DNA of 64,000 nucleotides, taken from assembly GCF_900188395.1 (NCBI RefSeq), contig NZ_FZOB01000002.1, positions 124,001-188,000 of the forward strand, read 5' to 3'. The notes under the pieces were generated by a model. The model was given only the letters and a program-made list of their open reading frames with translations, did no database searches and had not been told where the DNA came from. Position numbers and translations under genes: made by a program. This DNA is from Desulfurobacterium atlanticum. Its GTDB lineage: Bacteria; Aquificota; Aquificia; Desulfurobacteriales; Desulfurobacteriaceae. Of the stretch, positions 44,242 through 55,882 are shown piece after piece (position 1 is the stretch's first letter; each line of letters starts with the position of its first letter).

Positions 44242-45984
44242 ATGAAACTATCAGGAGCGGAAATACTTTTAGAAGCGTTAAAGCTTGAAGGTGTAGAGTA
44301 TATATTCGGATATCCAGGAGGAGCTGTTCTGGATATTTATGATAGACTAACCTATACTCCTTTAAAACATATTTTGACAAGACACGAACAGGGAGCAGCC
44401 CATGCAGCTGACGGATATGCAAGAACAACAGGCAAAGTAGGTGTATGCTTTGCAACATCAGGTCCCGGAGCTACAAATCTTGTAACAGGAATCGCTACTG
44501 CTCAAATAGACTCTGTCCCGATAGTTGCATTTACAGGAAACGTCCCAACATTTATGATAGGAAATGATGCTTTCCAGGAAGTTGATACAGTCGGAATAAC
44601 AAGACCTATAACTAAACATAACTTCCTTGTTAAAGATGTTAACAACCTTGCAGACACCATCAAAAAAGCCTTTTACATAGCAAAAACCGGAAGGCCGGGC
44701 GTTGTACTGGTTGACCTGCCTAAAGATGTTATGAGAAGTATTGCTGATTTCTTTGAGCAGGAATACCGATCTCCTGTTCAGATAAGAAGTTATAAACCTG
44801 TTAAAAAAGGACATCCGGGGCAGATAAAAAGAGCGGCAAAAGCTATCGCACAGGCCAAAAGGCCCGTTCTTTACGTAGGTGGAGGAATCATAAAAGCTGA
44901 TGCTTCAGACCTTATAGTCAAACTTGCAGAACTTGTAACGATACCTGTTACAACAACATTAATGGGACTTGGTGCCATTCCTGGAACTCATCCCTACTTT
45001 CTTGGAATGCTCGGAATGCACGGAACATACGCTGCAAACATGGCAGTTACAGAGTGCGACCTTTTAATAGCTGTAGGTGCAAGATTTGATGACAGGGTTA
45101 CTGGCAAAGTGGCTGAATTTGCACCTAACGCAAAGATTATTCACATAGATGTTGATAGCGCTGAAATCGGCAAAGTTAAAGATGCTCACATTCCTATAGT
45201 TGGAGATGCAAAACTTGTTCTTGAAGAGCTGCTGCCGGAAGTTGAAAAGCAGATTATGAAAAACAGAGAAGTCTCCCTTGAAAGGGACAGGTGGATGGAT
45301 CTTGTTCAACACTGGAAGGTAAGATACCCTCTTTATTATGAACCAAGTGATGTGGTAATAAAACCGCAGTTTGTAATAGAGAAAATATACGAAATTACAG
45401 ATGGAGACGCAATAATATCAACTGACGTCGGTCAGCATCAGATGTGGACGGCTCAGTATTACAAATTCAAAAGGCCAAAGCAACTTGCAACGTCAGGCGG
45501 ACTTGGAACTATGGGATACGGTGTTCCGGCGGCGATAGGAGCACAGATAGGAAATCCTGATAAAACGGTTTTCTGTATATCAGGAGACGGAAGCTTTCAG
45601 ATGAACATGCAGGAAATAGTTACAGCTGCTAATTACAAAATACCTGTTAAAATTGCCATCCTGAACAACCGTTATCTTGGAATGGTTCGTCAGTGGCAGG
45701 GTATTTTTTATGATAGAAACTACTCTGAGGTTGATATTGCATTCCAGCCTGACTTCGTTAAACTAACGGAAAGCATGGGAGGAATCGGCCTACGAGCTGA
45801 GAAACCTGAAGATGTTGAAAAAGTTTTGAAAGAGGCAATGGCAATTAACGACAGACCGGTAGTTATAGATTTTGTTGTTAACAGAGAAGAGGATGTTTTC
45901 CCGATGGTTCCTCCTGGTGCTGCTGTCAGCGAGATGATACTTCCTGATTATGGAAAGAAAAAATCAAGAAAAGCTGTTAGCTAA
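44242..45984 (+). CDS. ilvB: Acetolactate synthase large subunit
   Basis: ThDP-dependent enzyme that condenses pyruvate in valine, leucine and isoleucine synthesis. 580 aa. The catalytic Glu is in [16 protein letters not shown], the FAD-type central domain follows, and the ThDP-Mg motif is [16 protein letters not shown] after GGAGG. It is followed by ilvN after 9 nt. Confidence 0.96.
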   Translation: MKLSGAEILLEALKLEGVEYIFGYPGGAVLDIYDRLTYTPLKHILTRHEQGAAHAADGYARTTGKVGVCFATSGPGATNLVTGIATAQIDSVPIVAFTGNVPTFMIGNDAFQEVDTVGITRPITKHNFLVKDVNNLADTIKKAFYIAKTGRPGVVLVDLPKDVMRSIADFFEQEYRSPVQIRSYKPVKKGHPGQIKRAAKAIAQAKRPVLYVGGGIIKADASDLIVKLAELVTIPVTTTLMGLGAIPGTHPYFLGMLGMHGTYAANMAVTECDLLIAVGARFDDRVTGKVAEFAPNAKIIHIDVDSAEIGKVKDAHIPIVGDAKLVLEELLPEVEKQIMKNREVSLERDRWMDLVQHWKVRYPLYYEPSDVVIKPQFVIEKIYEITDGDAIISTDVGQHQMWTAQYYKFKRPKQLATSGGLGTMGYGVPAAIGAQIGNPDKTVFCISGDGSFQMNMQEIVTAANYKIPVKIAILNNRYLGMVRQWQGIFYDRNYSEVDIAFQPDFVKLTESMGGIGLRAEKPEDVEKVLKEAMAINDRPVVIDFVVNREEDVFPMVPPGAAVSEMILPDYGKKKSRKAVS

Positions 45985-45993
45985 GAGGTAGCT

Positions 45994-47531
<1,538 letters not shown>

Positions 47532-47534
47532 TTC

Positions 47535-47551
47535 AGGGGGCTCTGCCCCCT
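47535..47551 (+). terminator. Intrinsic terminator after ilvC
   Basis: AGGGGGC-TCT-GCCCCCT, 7-bp GC-rich stem with a 3-nt loop followed by TTTACTATTT. The -35 of the uvrA promoter starts at its end. Confidence 0.8.
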
Positions 47552-47579
47552 TTACTATTTGTCAATGGACAATTATAAA
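47551..47579 (+). promoter_or_regulatory. uvrA promoter with a palindrome in the spacer
   Basis: TTTACT (47551-47556), 17-bp spacer, TATAAA (47574-47579). The spacer contains TTGTC-AATG-GACAA (47559-47572), a dyad placed where a repressor would block RNA polymerase. A damage-responsive operator is possible; no LexA consensus is known to me for this group. Confidence 0.45.
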
Positions 47580-47601
47580 ATTATTCCTAAATTTTCTATC
47601 C

Positions 47602-50412
47602 ATGAAAGATAAAATCATTATAAAAGGTGCAAGGCAGCACAATTTAAAAAATATTGATCTTGAAATTCCGAAAAATAAACTTGTTGTAATCACCGGGCTT
47701 TCAGGTTCAGGGAAATCCTCCCTTGCCTTTGATACCCTTTATGCTGAAGGACAGAGAAGATATGTTGAATCTCTCTCTTCTTACGCAAGGCAGTTTCTTC
47801 AACTTATGGAAAAGCCAGATGTTGACTTTATAGAAGGATTATCTCCGGCAATCTCCATAGAGCAGAAAACAGTATCAAAAAACCCCCGTTCAACAGTGGG
47901 AACAACAACAGAGATACACGACTATTTAAGACTTCTTTTTGCAAGAGCTGGAACTCCATACTGTCCGAACTGTGATATTCCCATTCAACCACAAACTATT
48001 CAGGAGATAGTTGACAGAATATTAAAATTTGAAGGTAAAAGAATCCTGATTCTCTCTCCGGTAGTAAGAGAACAGAAAGGAGAACACAAAAAACTTATAG
48101 AGAGACTTGAAAAGCAGGGATTTAGAAGAGTCAGAATAGACGGAAAAATATACACTATAGATGAAGCAAGAGAACTAAAACTTGAAAAGAGGGTGAAACA
48201 CTCCATAGATGTTATTGTTGACAGAATTAAAGTAAAATCCTCTGATAAAACAAGAATAGCAGACTCTGTGGAGATAGCTGTTAACCTTTCTGAAGGCCTT
48301 GTAGTTGTTTTAGACTATGACACAGGAAATGAGGAAACCTTCAGCACAAAAGGTGCGTGTCCTGAATGTGGATTCAGTTTCAAAGAAATTTCTCCAAGAC
48401 TTTTCTCCTTCAACAGCCCGATAGGTGCATGCACCACCTGCGGAGGTATAGGTTTCAAACTTAAAATAGACCCTGACCTTCTCATAGACTGGGATAAACC
48501 GGCAATAATGGCTTTTAATATAGCGGAAAACAGTAAATTTGAATACATAAAAGACATGGTAGCAACTGCCTGTGAATATCTTGATATTCCGATTATAAAA
48601 CCTATAGGAGAGCTCAGTGAAGAAGAGCTTGATTTTATTCTCTTTGCGGAAAAAGGTCTTGTAAGGGTAATAAATACGATAGGCTGGAGCAGGGGGAAAT
48701 ATAAACCTTACTACTTTGAAGGGATTATAAAACATCTTGAGAGAAGATATGCAGAAACCGAATCGGAAACGGTAAGAGAGTATATAGAAGAATATATGAG
48801 AGAAGTTCCCTGTGATACATGTAAAGGAGCCCGTTTAAACAGAGAAGCTCTTTCTATAAAAATAGAAGGACTAAACATAGCTGAAATTGAGAAGATGAGC
48901 ATAGCAGAGGCGTTTAAATTTTTTGAAAATTTAAACTTTGAAGGTAAAAGAAAGATTATTGCTGAAAGAGTTTTAAAAGAGATAAAAAACCGTCTTAAAT
49001 TTCTACTTGATGTAGGGCTTGATTACCTTACACTTGACAGAAGAACAGGAACATTATCCGGCGGTGAATCTCAGAGAATAAGGCTTGCAACTCAGATAGG
49101 TTCAAAGCTTACCGGCGTATTGTATGTCCTTGATGAACCAAGCATAGGACTGCATCAGAGGGATAATCAAAGACTTATAAACACTTTAAAAGAGCTCAGG
49201 GACATAGGAAACACAGTAATAGTTGTTGAACACGATACAGAGACGATAGAAAATGCAGATTTTATAGTTGATATGGGACCGGGAGCCGGAATCCACGGTG
49301 GCGAAGTTGTTGCCACAGGCACGGCTGAAGAGATAAAAATCAATGAAAACTCAATAACAGGAAAGTATCTTTCCGGGAAACTTAAAATTCCTGTTCCTGA
49401 GAAAAGGAGAACACCGCAAGGAAAGGCACTAAAAGTGATAGGAGCAAAAGAACACAATTTAAAAAACATTACTGTGGAATTTCCCCTTGGACTTTTTATA
49501 TGTGTAACAGGTGTTTCAGGTTCTGGAAAATCAACTCTTGTCAATGATATTCTTTATAGAGCTCTGTCCAAAGAGATCTACAAAAGCAAAACTATTCCGG
49601 GAAAATATGAAAAAATAGAAGGACTTGAACACATAGATAAGGTTATAAATGTTGACCAATCACCGATAGGTAGAACACCACGCTCAAACCCGGCAACTTA
49701 CATCGGCGTTTTTGACCTTATTAGAGAACTTTTTGCTGCTACTCCTGAAGCTCGGGCAAGGGGTTATAAAAAGGGAAGATTTTCCTTTAATGTTCCGGGA
49801 GGAAGGTGTGAAGCCTGCAGAGGAGACGGAGTAATAAAGGTTGAAATGCACTTTCTTCCTGATGTTTACGTAACCTGTGATGTTTGTGGTGGAAAGAGAT
49901 ACAACAGAGAAACCCTTGAGATAACATATAAGGGAAAAAATATTCACGATATTCTGGAAATGAGCGTTGAAGAAGCCCTTGAATTTTTCAAACATCATGA
50001 AAAAATAGTAAGAAAACTTAAAACCCTATACGATGTTGGACTCTCCTATATCAAACTGGGACAGCCTGCCACAACCCTTTCAGGAGGAGAAGCCCAGAGA
50101 ATTAAACTTGCTAAAGAACTTTCAAAAAGGGCAACAGGCAAAACTGTCTATATCCTTGATGAACCAACCACCGGACTGCATATCCACGATGTTAAAAAAC
50201 TTATAGAGGTTCTTCAAAAATTGGTTGATATGGGAAACACAGTAATTGTTATAGAACATAATCTTGACTTCATAAAATGTGCCGATTACATAATTGACCT
50301 TGGACCTGAAGGGGGAGATAAAGGGGGAAAAGTTGTTGCCACCGGAACACCTGAAGAAGTGGCAAAAATGGATACCTGGACAGGTAGATACTTGAAAAAA
50401 TTTTTGTTATAG
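47602..50412 (+). CDS. uvrA: Excinuclease ABC subunit A
   Basis: Damage-recognition ATPase of nucleotide excision repair. 936 aa, full length. Two ABC ATPase halves: Walker [16 protein letters not shown] near residue 33 and [15 protein letters not shown] near 640, signatures [12 protein letters not shown] and [12 protein letters not shown], and both DEP boxes. Zinc-finger cysteines are CPECGF...CTTCGG and CEACRGDG...CDVCGGKRY. It has its own promoter with a very short leader and no strong ribosome site. Confidence 0.97.
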   Translation: MKDKIIIKGARQHNLKNIDLEIPKNKLVVITGLSGSGKSSLAFDTLYAEGQRRYVESLSSYARQFLQLMEKPDVDFIEGLSPAISIEQKTVSKNPRSTVGTTTEIHDYLRLLFARAGTPYCPNCDIPIQPQTIQEIVDRILKFEGKRILILSPVVREQKGEHKKLIERLEKQGFRRVRIDGKIYTIDEARELKLEKRVKHSIDVIVDRIKVKSSDKTRIADSVEIAVNLSEGLVVVLDYDTGNEETFSTKGACPECGFSFKEISPRLFSFNSPIGACTTCGGIGFKLKIDPDLLIDWDKPAIMAFNIAENSKFEYIKDMVATACEYLDIPIIKPIGELSEEELDFILFAEKGLVRVINTIGWSRGKYKPYYFEGIIKHLERRYAETESETVREYIEEYMREVPCDTCKGARLNREALSIKIEGLNIAEIEKMSIAEAFKFFENLNFEGKRKIIAERVLKEIKNRLKFLLDVGLDYLTLDRRTGTLSGGESQRIRLATQIGSKLTGVLYVLDEPSIGLHQRDNQRLINTLKELRDIGNTVIVVEHDTETIENADFIVDMGPGAGIHGGEVVATGTAEEIKINENSITGKYLSGKLKIPVPEKRRTPQGKALKVIGAKEHNLKNITVEFPLGLFICVTGVSGSGKSTLVNDILYRALSKEIYKSKTIPGKYEKIEGLEHIDKVINVDQSPIGRTPRSNPATYIGVFDLIRELFAATPEARARGYKKGRFSFNVPGGRCEACRGDGVIKVEMHFLPDVYVTCDVCGGKRYNRETLEITYKGKNIHDILEMSVEEALEFFKHHEKIVRKLKTLYDVGLSYIKLGQPATTLSGGEAQRIKLAKELSKRATGKTVYILDEPTTGLHIHDVKKLIEVLQKLVDMGNTVIVIEHNLDFIKCADYIIDLGPEGGDKGGKVVATGTPEEVAKMDTWTGRYLKKFLL

Positions 50413-50454
50413 TAGTTTTCAACCATAAATTAATAATCAACTTTGAGGGTTCTT

Positions 50455-52164
50455 TTGAAACTTAATAGATTTCTTGAGAGTTATGAAATAAGAGAATCCT
50501 GTTTTGAAACTATTAAACCTTTACAGGAGATAATAACAAAACGAGAGATTATCTCCATAGGACGAGAGCTTAAAGAGTATATTGACAGAAGATTTCCTGA
50601 ATACAGAAAGCTTTTAAAGAACTCTCAAATTTCAAAAGGACTGTTCGCAGAAACAATATACGACTTCTACAAAAGTTTGTTTAGCAGAGAAACCCTCATA
50701 TTAATGGTTAACTCCATTTTAAAACTTCACGAGAAAAGAGGTATTAACATAGTTGATTTTCTTGAAGTTTATTCTCTGTTTGTGGAGAAATTACTGACAC
50801 TTCTATTCTGTAGGCTGGATAAAAAAGATAAGCAAATATATAAAACAGCATCAAAACTGCTCTTTGCAATAGGTGAATACATTTTAAATATAAGGAAAGA
50901 AGAACTTAAATTAATAGAAAGAGACCCTATAACAGGTGTATTTCCAAGGTATAAAATAACAAGCTTTTTTGAAAAGTACAGAGAAGAAAAAGACCACTAT
51001 GGATTTATTGTTGATATAAGAAATTTTGGCAATATAAACACTGTCCTTGGATATGAAGCAGGAGACAGTATCCTTGTTTTTGTTTCCAACCTTCTTAAGG
51101 AAAATTTGGGGCAAAACAGTGGAGAAAATGTTTTCAGGCTACAGGGAGACCAGTTTTTTGTCTTTGTAAAAGGAAAAAATAGTGATAGCATAAAAGCTCA
51201 ACTTGAAAGTGTTGTGGATTATGCAAAAAAACACTCTCCAACAGTCCATTTCCAGGGCAAATCCCGCAAAGTGCAGATTCCACTTATATGCGTGGGAGCA
51301 AAACTGGAGGAATCCTGTGAATATTCATGCTTTATGTGGACTCTTGAAAACGCTTTAAAAGAGTATAAAAAATTAAAAAAAACAGGGGTTTACCTTCTTG
51401 ATGAAAAAGTTAAGAACCAGTGCTTTATTCAAAGAGAAAACATAAAACAGGTAATTGAAGCGATTGAGGAAAAAAGAATAACCTTTGCACTTCAAAAAAT
51501 CTTTGATATTTCAGAAAAGCAGATTTTTGGCTACGAGGCTCTTGCAAGATTGATAAATAAGCACGGCGACATAGTTTCAGCTTCTGTATTTTTTAACAAT
51601 TTAAATGCCTATTCCCTTGATGAAGAGATAGATATGATTGTGATTGACAAAGTTTTTCACTTTAAAAGTAGAGCAGGTATAAAAGAGAATATATCTGTTA
51701 ATGTTTCAAATACCCTTCTTGAAGGAAACTTAAATTTCCTGATTACCACTGCAGATAAATACAACATCAATCCGAAAGAAATTGTCATAGAATTAACAGA
51801 AAGACAGAACCTTTCGTTAATTTCAAACCTTGAAGAAAAAATAGAATACCTGAAAGAAGCCGGATTTAAAATATTTATTGATGATTTTGGAGTTGACTAT
51901 GCTAATTTTCATCTACTTGAAAAAATAAAAGTTGACGGTGTTAAAATAGATGGGAAGTTTATTAGAGATATAAATATAAATCCAATTGATAGAGAATTTG
52001 TGTCTTTTGTCCTTTCCATAGCCAGAACTCTAAATATCCATGTTGTAGCAGAATATGTTGAAAACCGTGAAATCTTAAAAACACTTGAAGAGCTTTCATC
52101 AGACCAAAAAGTGAAAGTTTTAGGACAGGGATATCTGTTTGGCAAACCAGAGGTCAAAACCTAA
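50455..52164 (+). CDS. EAL-domain c-di-GMP phosphodiesterase with a degenerate GGDEF domain
   Basis: 569 aa in three parts: a helical N-terminal region (residues 1-160, possibly sensory), a GGDEF-fold domain with RLQGDQFF where GGDEF would be (no cyclase activity expected), and an EAL domain. The EAL domain keeps the main catalytic residues: GYEALAR, NVSNTLL, IVIELTERQ, FIDDFGVDYANF, DGVKIDGKFI, VAEYVE and GQGYLFGKP. TTG 50455 follows GAGGG at 5 nt; TTG 50443 is the alternative. Cytoplasmic: no membrane segment seen. Confidence 0.85.
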   Translation: MKLNRFLESYEIRESCFETIKPLQEIITKREIISIGRELKEYIDRRFPEYRKLLKNSQISKGLFAETIYDFYKSLFSRETLILMVNSILKLHEKRGINIVDFLEVYSLFVEKLLTLLFCRLDKKDKQIYKTASKLLFAIGEYILNIRKEELKLIERDPITGVFPRYKITSFFEKYREEKDHYGFIVDIRNFGNINTVLGYEAGDSILVFVSNLLKENLGQNSGENVFRLQGDQFFVFVKGKNSDSIKAQLESVVDYAKKHSPTVHFQGKSRKVQIPLICVGAKLEESCEYSCFMWTLENALKEYKKLKKTGVYLLDEKVKNQCFIQRENIKQVIEAIEEKRITFALQKIFDISEKQIFGYEALARLINKHGDIVSASVFFNNLNAYSLDEEIDMIVIDKVFHFKSRAGIKENISVNVSNTLLEGNLNFLITTADKYNINPKEIVIELTERQNLSLISNLEEKIEYLKEAGFKIFIDDFGVDYANFHLLEKIKVDGVKIDGKFIRDININPIDREFVSFVLSIARTLNIHVVAEYVENREILKTLEELSSDQKVKVLGQGYLFGKPEVKT

Positions 52165-52205
52165 ATTTACATTTTCGTTATAATTTTCCCGGAGGTTTTT
52201 TACAG

Positions 52206-52793
52206 ATGAAACTCAAAATAGACGGAAAGGAACAGGTAATTAATATAGATACAAAAAAATACAAAAAATTAAAGGAAGTCTTAAGACTTGTTGAATTTCA
52301 TTATCTTTTCCCAAGCAGAGTTATAAGAACAGTGGAAGTAAAAGGAAAACCGGTACCCCCTGATATGCTTGATTTTATAGAGAATGTTTCCGAGATAAAC
52401 ATAATCACTGACTCAACAGCAAATTTTATAAAAAAACACATTGAGCTTTCTGTGATAGCTCTTGACTCAATGGAAAATGCTGTGGAAGCTGTGATTGAAT
52501 CTTTTGACACATCTTCTGACCTTGCCAGACTGCACCTTAATTACATAACAGACTCTATTTTAAAAACCGTAGAGATAGTTGAAAAAGGAAGCAACTTTCT
52601 TCCGTTGCTGGAAGACAGTGAAGAAGCTGTGGTAAATATTGAAGAAAAAATCTTAAAACTCAACGAACTTGAAGATAAAGAAGAAATCATAAAATTTCTT
52701 AAAGAGGAACTTTTAGAAGGCGTTGAAAAGTGGAAGGAGTTTCTTTTAAGACTTCTAATGACAATGGAAAATAGCTCCAGGGAGACCCATTAA
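52206..52793 (+). CDS. Protein of unknown function upstream of prepilin peptidase
   Basis: 195 aa, soluble and mostly helical after an N-terminal strand region (MKLKIDGKEQVINID). The C-terminal third is acidic and coiled (EEKILKLNELEDKEEIIKF). I do not recognise it. ATG follows CGGAGG. Its TAA shares a base with the ATG of the prepilin peptidase gene (TAATG), so they are coupled and it may act in type IV pilus or secretion assembly. Confidence 0.7.
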   Translation: MKLKIDGKEQVINIDTKKYKKLKEVLRLVEFHYLFPSRVIRTVEVKGKPVPPDMLDFIENVSEINIITDSTANFIKKHIELSVIALDSMENAVEAVIESFDTSSDLARLHLNYITDSILKTVEIVEKGSNFLPLLEDSEEAVVNIEEKILKLNELEDKEEIIKFLKEELLEGVEKWKEFLLRLLMTMENSSRETH

Positions 52794-53566
52794 TGGTATA
52801 TTCCAGCCTATTTCCTGTCTTTATCGGTTTTTTTCTCGGATTGATAGTTGGCAGTTTCCTAAATGTGTGTATATACAGAATTCCGAAAGAAGAATCCATA
52901 ATCTTTCCCGGTTCCCACTGCCCCCACTGCAATCACCTGATAAAGTGGTATGACAACATTCCGGTTTTAAGCTATATCTTTCTTAAAGGAAGATGCCGTT
53001 ATTGTGGAAAAAAAATATCTCCAATATATCCTATGGTTGAGATATTAACGGGTATTTTTACCGCTCTTCTATTTTTCAAATTTAAACTCTCTTTTGATGC
53101 TTTTTATTACAGTATCCTGACCTGGTTTCTAATAGCTATCTCTTTTATAGATATAAAAGAACTTCAGGTTCCTGTTAAACCATGCTATTTCACAATGGTT
53201 TTCGGTATGGCATTTTCAATCTTCACAAAAACAAACACTTTCATAGATTCTATTTTAGGAGCATCTCTTGGTGCAGGAATTATACTTTTTATAATAGAGA
53301 CCTATTACATAATTAAAGGTAAAGAGGGAATGGGTTACGGAGATGCAAACATCCTTGCAACAATAGGGGCTTTTCTTGGATGGAAAAAGGTGTTTTTCGT
53401 TATTATGCTGGCATCAATGGTTGGTGCTGTGGTAGGAATCTTGATTTCAATAAAAGAGAAAAAGCACGGAGACACTCCGATACCTTTTGGACCCTTTCTT
53501 TCCATAGGTGGATATCTTACAATATTTGTAGGAAATTTGCTTCTTAAATTTTATCTGGGGGTATAG
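52793..53566 (+). CDS. pilD: Type IV prepilin peptidase / N-methyltransferase
   Basis: 257 aa integral membrane aspartic protease that cleaves and methylates type IV prepilins. The N-terminal GSFLNVCIYRIP block, a zinc-like tetracysteine (CPHCNH...CRYCGK) and both catalytic Asp regions (FIDIKELQVP and GMGYGDANILA) are present, with about seven membrane segments. Pilin genes are not in this window. Confidence 0.9.
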   Translation: MVYSSLFPVFIGFFLGLIVGSFLNVCIYRIPKEESIIFPGSHCPHCNHLIKWYDNIPVLSYIFLKGRCRYCGKKISPIYPMVEILTGIFTALLFFKFKLSFDAFYYSILTWFLIAISFIDIKELQVPVKPCYFTMVFGMAFSIFTKTNTFIDSILGASLGAGIILFIIETYYIIKGKEGMGYGDANILATIGAFLGWKKVFFVIMLASMVGAVVGILISIKEKKHGDTPIPFGPFLSIGGYLTIFVGNLLLKFYLGV

Positions 53567-54097
53567 TTGGGCTATTCCTTAAACTCGGATATAAGCTGTG
53601 GAAGTAAAAAATTCCATGTTCAGACAGAATTTTACAGCAGTTCACAGAAAATAGTTACCAACATATTTTTAAATGGAAACATAATAAAGAGGATTGAGAA
53701 AGCTCCAGAAACAGATAATCTTGAGCATGAGATAAAACAACAGCATAATTTTGTGGTAGAAAAATTAACCACAGCATTGAAAGAGAAAATAGCATGCACC
53801 CAAAATACAGAGAAAAACGAAAAAGGAAAGTTCCCTTTAAGGGAAAACTCAAACAGAGAGAGCTGCTTTAAACCCGGTAAAAATCTGGCTGAAAAACTGA
53901 TAAAAGAAAAACCCGGAGAAAGAGCTTTTAAGGAAATTGTAAAACGTAAGCCGGGAAAAAAATTGGTGGAAAAGTTAGTAGAGAAAAAGCCGGGAAAAGA
54001 AATTTTTGAAAAAATAATAGAGAAGCACCCTGGTGAAGAAACATTTAAGAAAACAAAAAAGTTTCTTGATACACTGTTTAACATGCTTAAAGATTAA
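53567..54097 (+). CDS. Protein with five tandem 13-residue KPG repeats
   Basis: 176 aa. Residues 1-100 look soluble with a Cys at 11. Residues 102-166 are five uninterrupted 13-residue repeats of the form [KH]PG[KE]x[ALIT][AFV]xx[LIT][IVK]x[EKRF]. A short tail follows. No family recognised. Start is TTG 53567, preceded by GGGGG and placed right after the pilD stop, so it is cotranscribed. It converges with and overlaps the HAD gene by 11 bp. Confidence 0.7.
   Translation: MGYSLNSDISCGSKKFHVQTEFYSSSQKIVTNIFLNGNIIKRIEKAPETDNLEHEIKQQHNFVVEKLTTALKEKIACTQNTEKNEKGKFPLRENSNRESCFKPGKNLAEKLIKEKPGERAFKEIVKRKPGKKLVEKLVEKKPGKEIFEKIIEKHPGEETFKKTKKFLDTLFNMLKD
53870..54064 (+). repeat. Coding tandem repeat, 5 x 39 bp
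   Basis: Five 39-bp units encode KPGKNLAEKLIKE, KPGERAFKEIVKR, KPGKKLVEKLVEK, KPGKEIFEKIIEK and HPGEETFKKTKKF. The DNA copies differ while the protein pattern holds, so selection is on the protein. Confidence 0.85.
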
Positions 54098-54701
54098 TTA
54101 TGCTGAGTATATCAGCAGGTTTTCTTACTATAAAATTGGGATTGTACCGTAAAAGATTTTCTTCTGTGTTAAACCCCCATGTAACAGCCACAGAAACCAC
54201 TCCCGCTTTTTTTGCCGCCACAACATCCCTTCCTTCATCTCCCACATAGTAAACCTGATCAAATCTCTCTTTTAAAGTTTTTAAAATCCTCCACTTTCGC
54301 GATAGAAAAGGAGAAGTTTTAACAAAAGAGAATATCTGATAAATTCCTTCTCTCTCAAGAACCGTTCTTATAAAGGAAAAAGAGTTTGTAGAAACTATAC
54401 CAAGGGAATAACCTTTCTCTCTGAGTTTAAAAAGAATCTCTTTTACATCCGGTAAAACAGTAAAGCTACCTCCCTTTTTACTTTGATTTATCAAAAATCT
54501 TAAAGTCAAAATAAGCGGAAAAACTTTGTAGGATGCTATACGGTATTCTTTAATAAATTCGGAGAAGGAGTATTCTCTTAATATATTTCTATTCTCTATT
54601 CTGGAAATCCTGAAAAATGGAGCAAGCTGATTGTAAGCGTCTATAACCGTATCATAAGTATCCACCATAGTTCCATCAAAATCAAATACTACCGCTATCA
54701 A
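54087..54701 (-). CDS. HAD-family phosphatase (phosphoglycolate phosphatase-like)
   Basis: 204 aa HAD hydrolase. Motif I VFDFDGTMVDT, motif II LGIVSTN (Ser/Thr), motif III Lys region and motif IV YVGDEGRDVVAAKKAG. Removes phosphate from a small metabolite; phosphoglycolate or a sugar phosphate is likely. TTG start overlaps the coaBC stop by 4 nt. Confidence 0.85.
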   Translation of the reverse strand: MIAVVFDFDGTMVDTYDTVIDAYNQLAPFFRISRIENRNILREYSFSEFIKEYRIASYKVFPLILTLRFLINQSKKGGSFTVLPDVKEILFKLREKGYSLGIVSTNSFSFIRTVLEREGIYQIFSFVKTSPFLSRKWRILKTLKERFDQVYYVGDEGRDVVAAKKAGVVSVAVTWGFNTEENLLRYNPNFIVRKPADILSIINL

Positions 54702-55882
54702 TTCAACATTCCGCCAACAACTTTTAAAATGGAAAAGGCTACTTCTCTTTTAGTTCCAGAAAAGCGTTTTTCAAAATCTTCTCCAATAACAATACAGGAG
54801 GTCTTATCACTTCCGAAAACCCCCTTTTTAACGTCATTTGCAACAATAAAGTCAAGATTTTTTTCCATAAGTTTTTTTCTCGCGTTTTCAACAATGTTTT
54901 CCGTTTCTGCTGCAAAACCGACAACCGTTTTCACTTTTTTAGAAGCAGAAACCTCTGCAAGAATATCCGGAGTTCTTTTTAGTTTTAAAATAAACTCGCC
55001 ACAATTTTTCTTTATTTTATTTTCTGCTTTCTGGACAGGAGTAAAATCTCCAACCGCCGCAGCAGATATAAAAATATCTGTTCCTTCAAGGTTTTTTAAA
55101 ACAGCCCTTCTCATCTCATCAACAGTTTCAACTTCAATAAAATTTCTTAGATTATAAGGAGGTTTCAAACATGTTTTCCCAGATATAAGAACAACATCAG
55201 CTCCAGCAGCTACAGCCATCTCGGCAAGTGCATACCCCATTTTTCCAGAAGATGGATTTGATATAAATCTTACCGGGTCTATATATTCTCTTGTTGGACC
55301 TGCAGTAATAACAATTTTTTTTCCCTTTAAGAACTTTGGAACAAAATAAGATTCAACAGCCTGAACTATCTTTCCGATATCTGCAAGCCTGCCTTTCCCT
55401 TTTACTCCGCAGGCAAGTTCACCTTCATCAGAATCAACAACAAAATATCCTCTCTCTTTCAGAATTTCAATGTTTTTCAAAGTCGCAGGATTGTTGTACA
55501 TGTTCACATTCATCGCAGGACAGATTATTCCTCTTCCCATAACAAGCGCTGTAGCAGTTACAGGATTATCAGCTATTCCACAGGCTATTTTTGCAATTGT
55601 GTTTGCAGTAGCCGGTGCAACTATAAAAAGGTCAACAGTTGAACCTAAAGTGGTATGCCTTATCTCTGGAGAATCTTCAGAAACCACATTTTTGTAAACT
55701 TCATGTCCAGAAAGAGTTTTAAGAGCAATTTCAGGAACAAATTTTAAGCCGGCCTCGGTAACGGCAGTAAAAACATCAGCTCCCCTTCTCTGCAACTCTC
55801 TTAAAAGCTCTATGCTTTTATAAGCAGCGATGCTTCCTGTTATACCAAGGAGTATCTTTTTTCCATCAAGTGTTTTTTCCAC
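54698..55882 (-). CDS. coaBC: Bifunctional phosphopantothenoylcysteine decarboxylase/synthetase
   Basis: 394 aa, both steps of coenzyme A synthesis in one chain. The CoaC part (FMN) has GITGSIAAYKSIELLR, PAMNVNMYNN and the ACGVKGKGR flap. CoaB begins near residue 190 with ITAGPTREYIDPVRFISNPSSGKMG and includes the ND motif (IVANDVKKG). GTG 55882 follows AGGAG and overlaps the ClC gene by 17 nt. Confidence 0.95.
   Translation of the reverse strand: MEKTLDGKKILLGITGSIAAYKSIELLRELQRRGADVFTAVTEAGLKFVPEIALKTLSGHEVYKNVVSEDSPEIRHTTLGSTVDLFIVAPATANTIAKIACGIADNPVTATALVMGRGIICPAMNVNMYNNPATLKNIEILKERGYFVVDSDEGELACGVKGKGRLADIGKIVQAVESYFVPKFLKGKKIVITAGPTREYIDPVRFISNPSSGKMGYALAEMAVAAGADVVLISGKTCLKPPYNLRNFIEVETVDEMRRAVLKNLEGTDIFISAAAVGDFTPVQKAENKIKKNCGEFILKLKRTPDILAEVSASKKVKTVVGFAAETENIVENARKKLMEKNLDFIVANDVKKGVFGSDKTSCIVIGEDFEKRFSGTKREVAFSILKVVGGMLN

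Noticed and set aside
48310-48735. 141-aa minus-strand frame inside uvrA
   Set aside because: Antisense shadow of a strongly conserved gene; no ribosome site or family features.
53632-54084. 150-aa minus-strand frame opposite the repeat protein
   Set aside because: It is the complement of the KPG repeats; the plus-strand reading has the ribosome site and the operon position.
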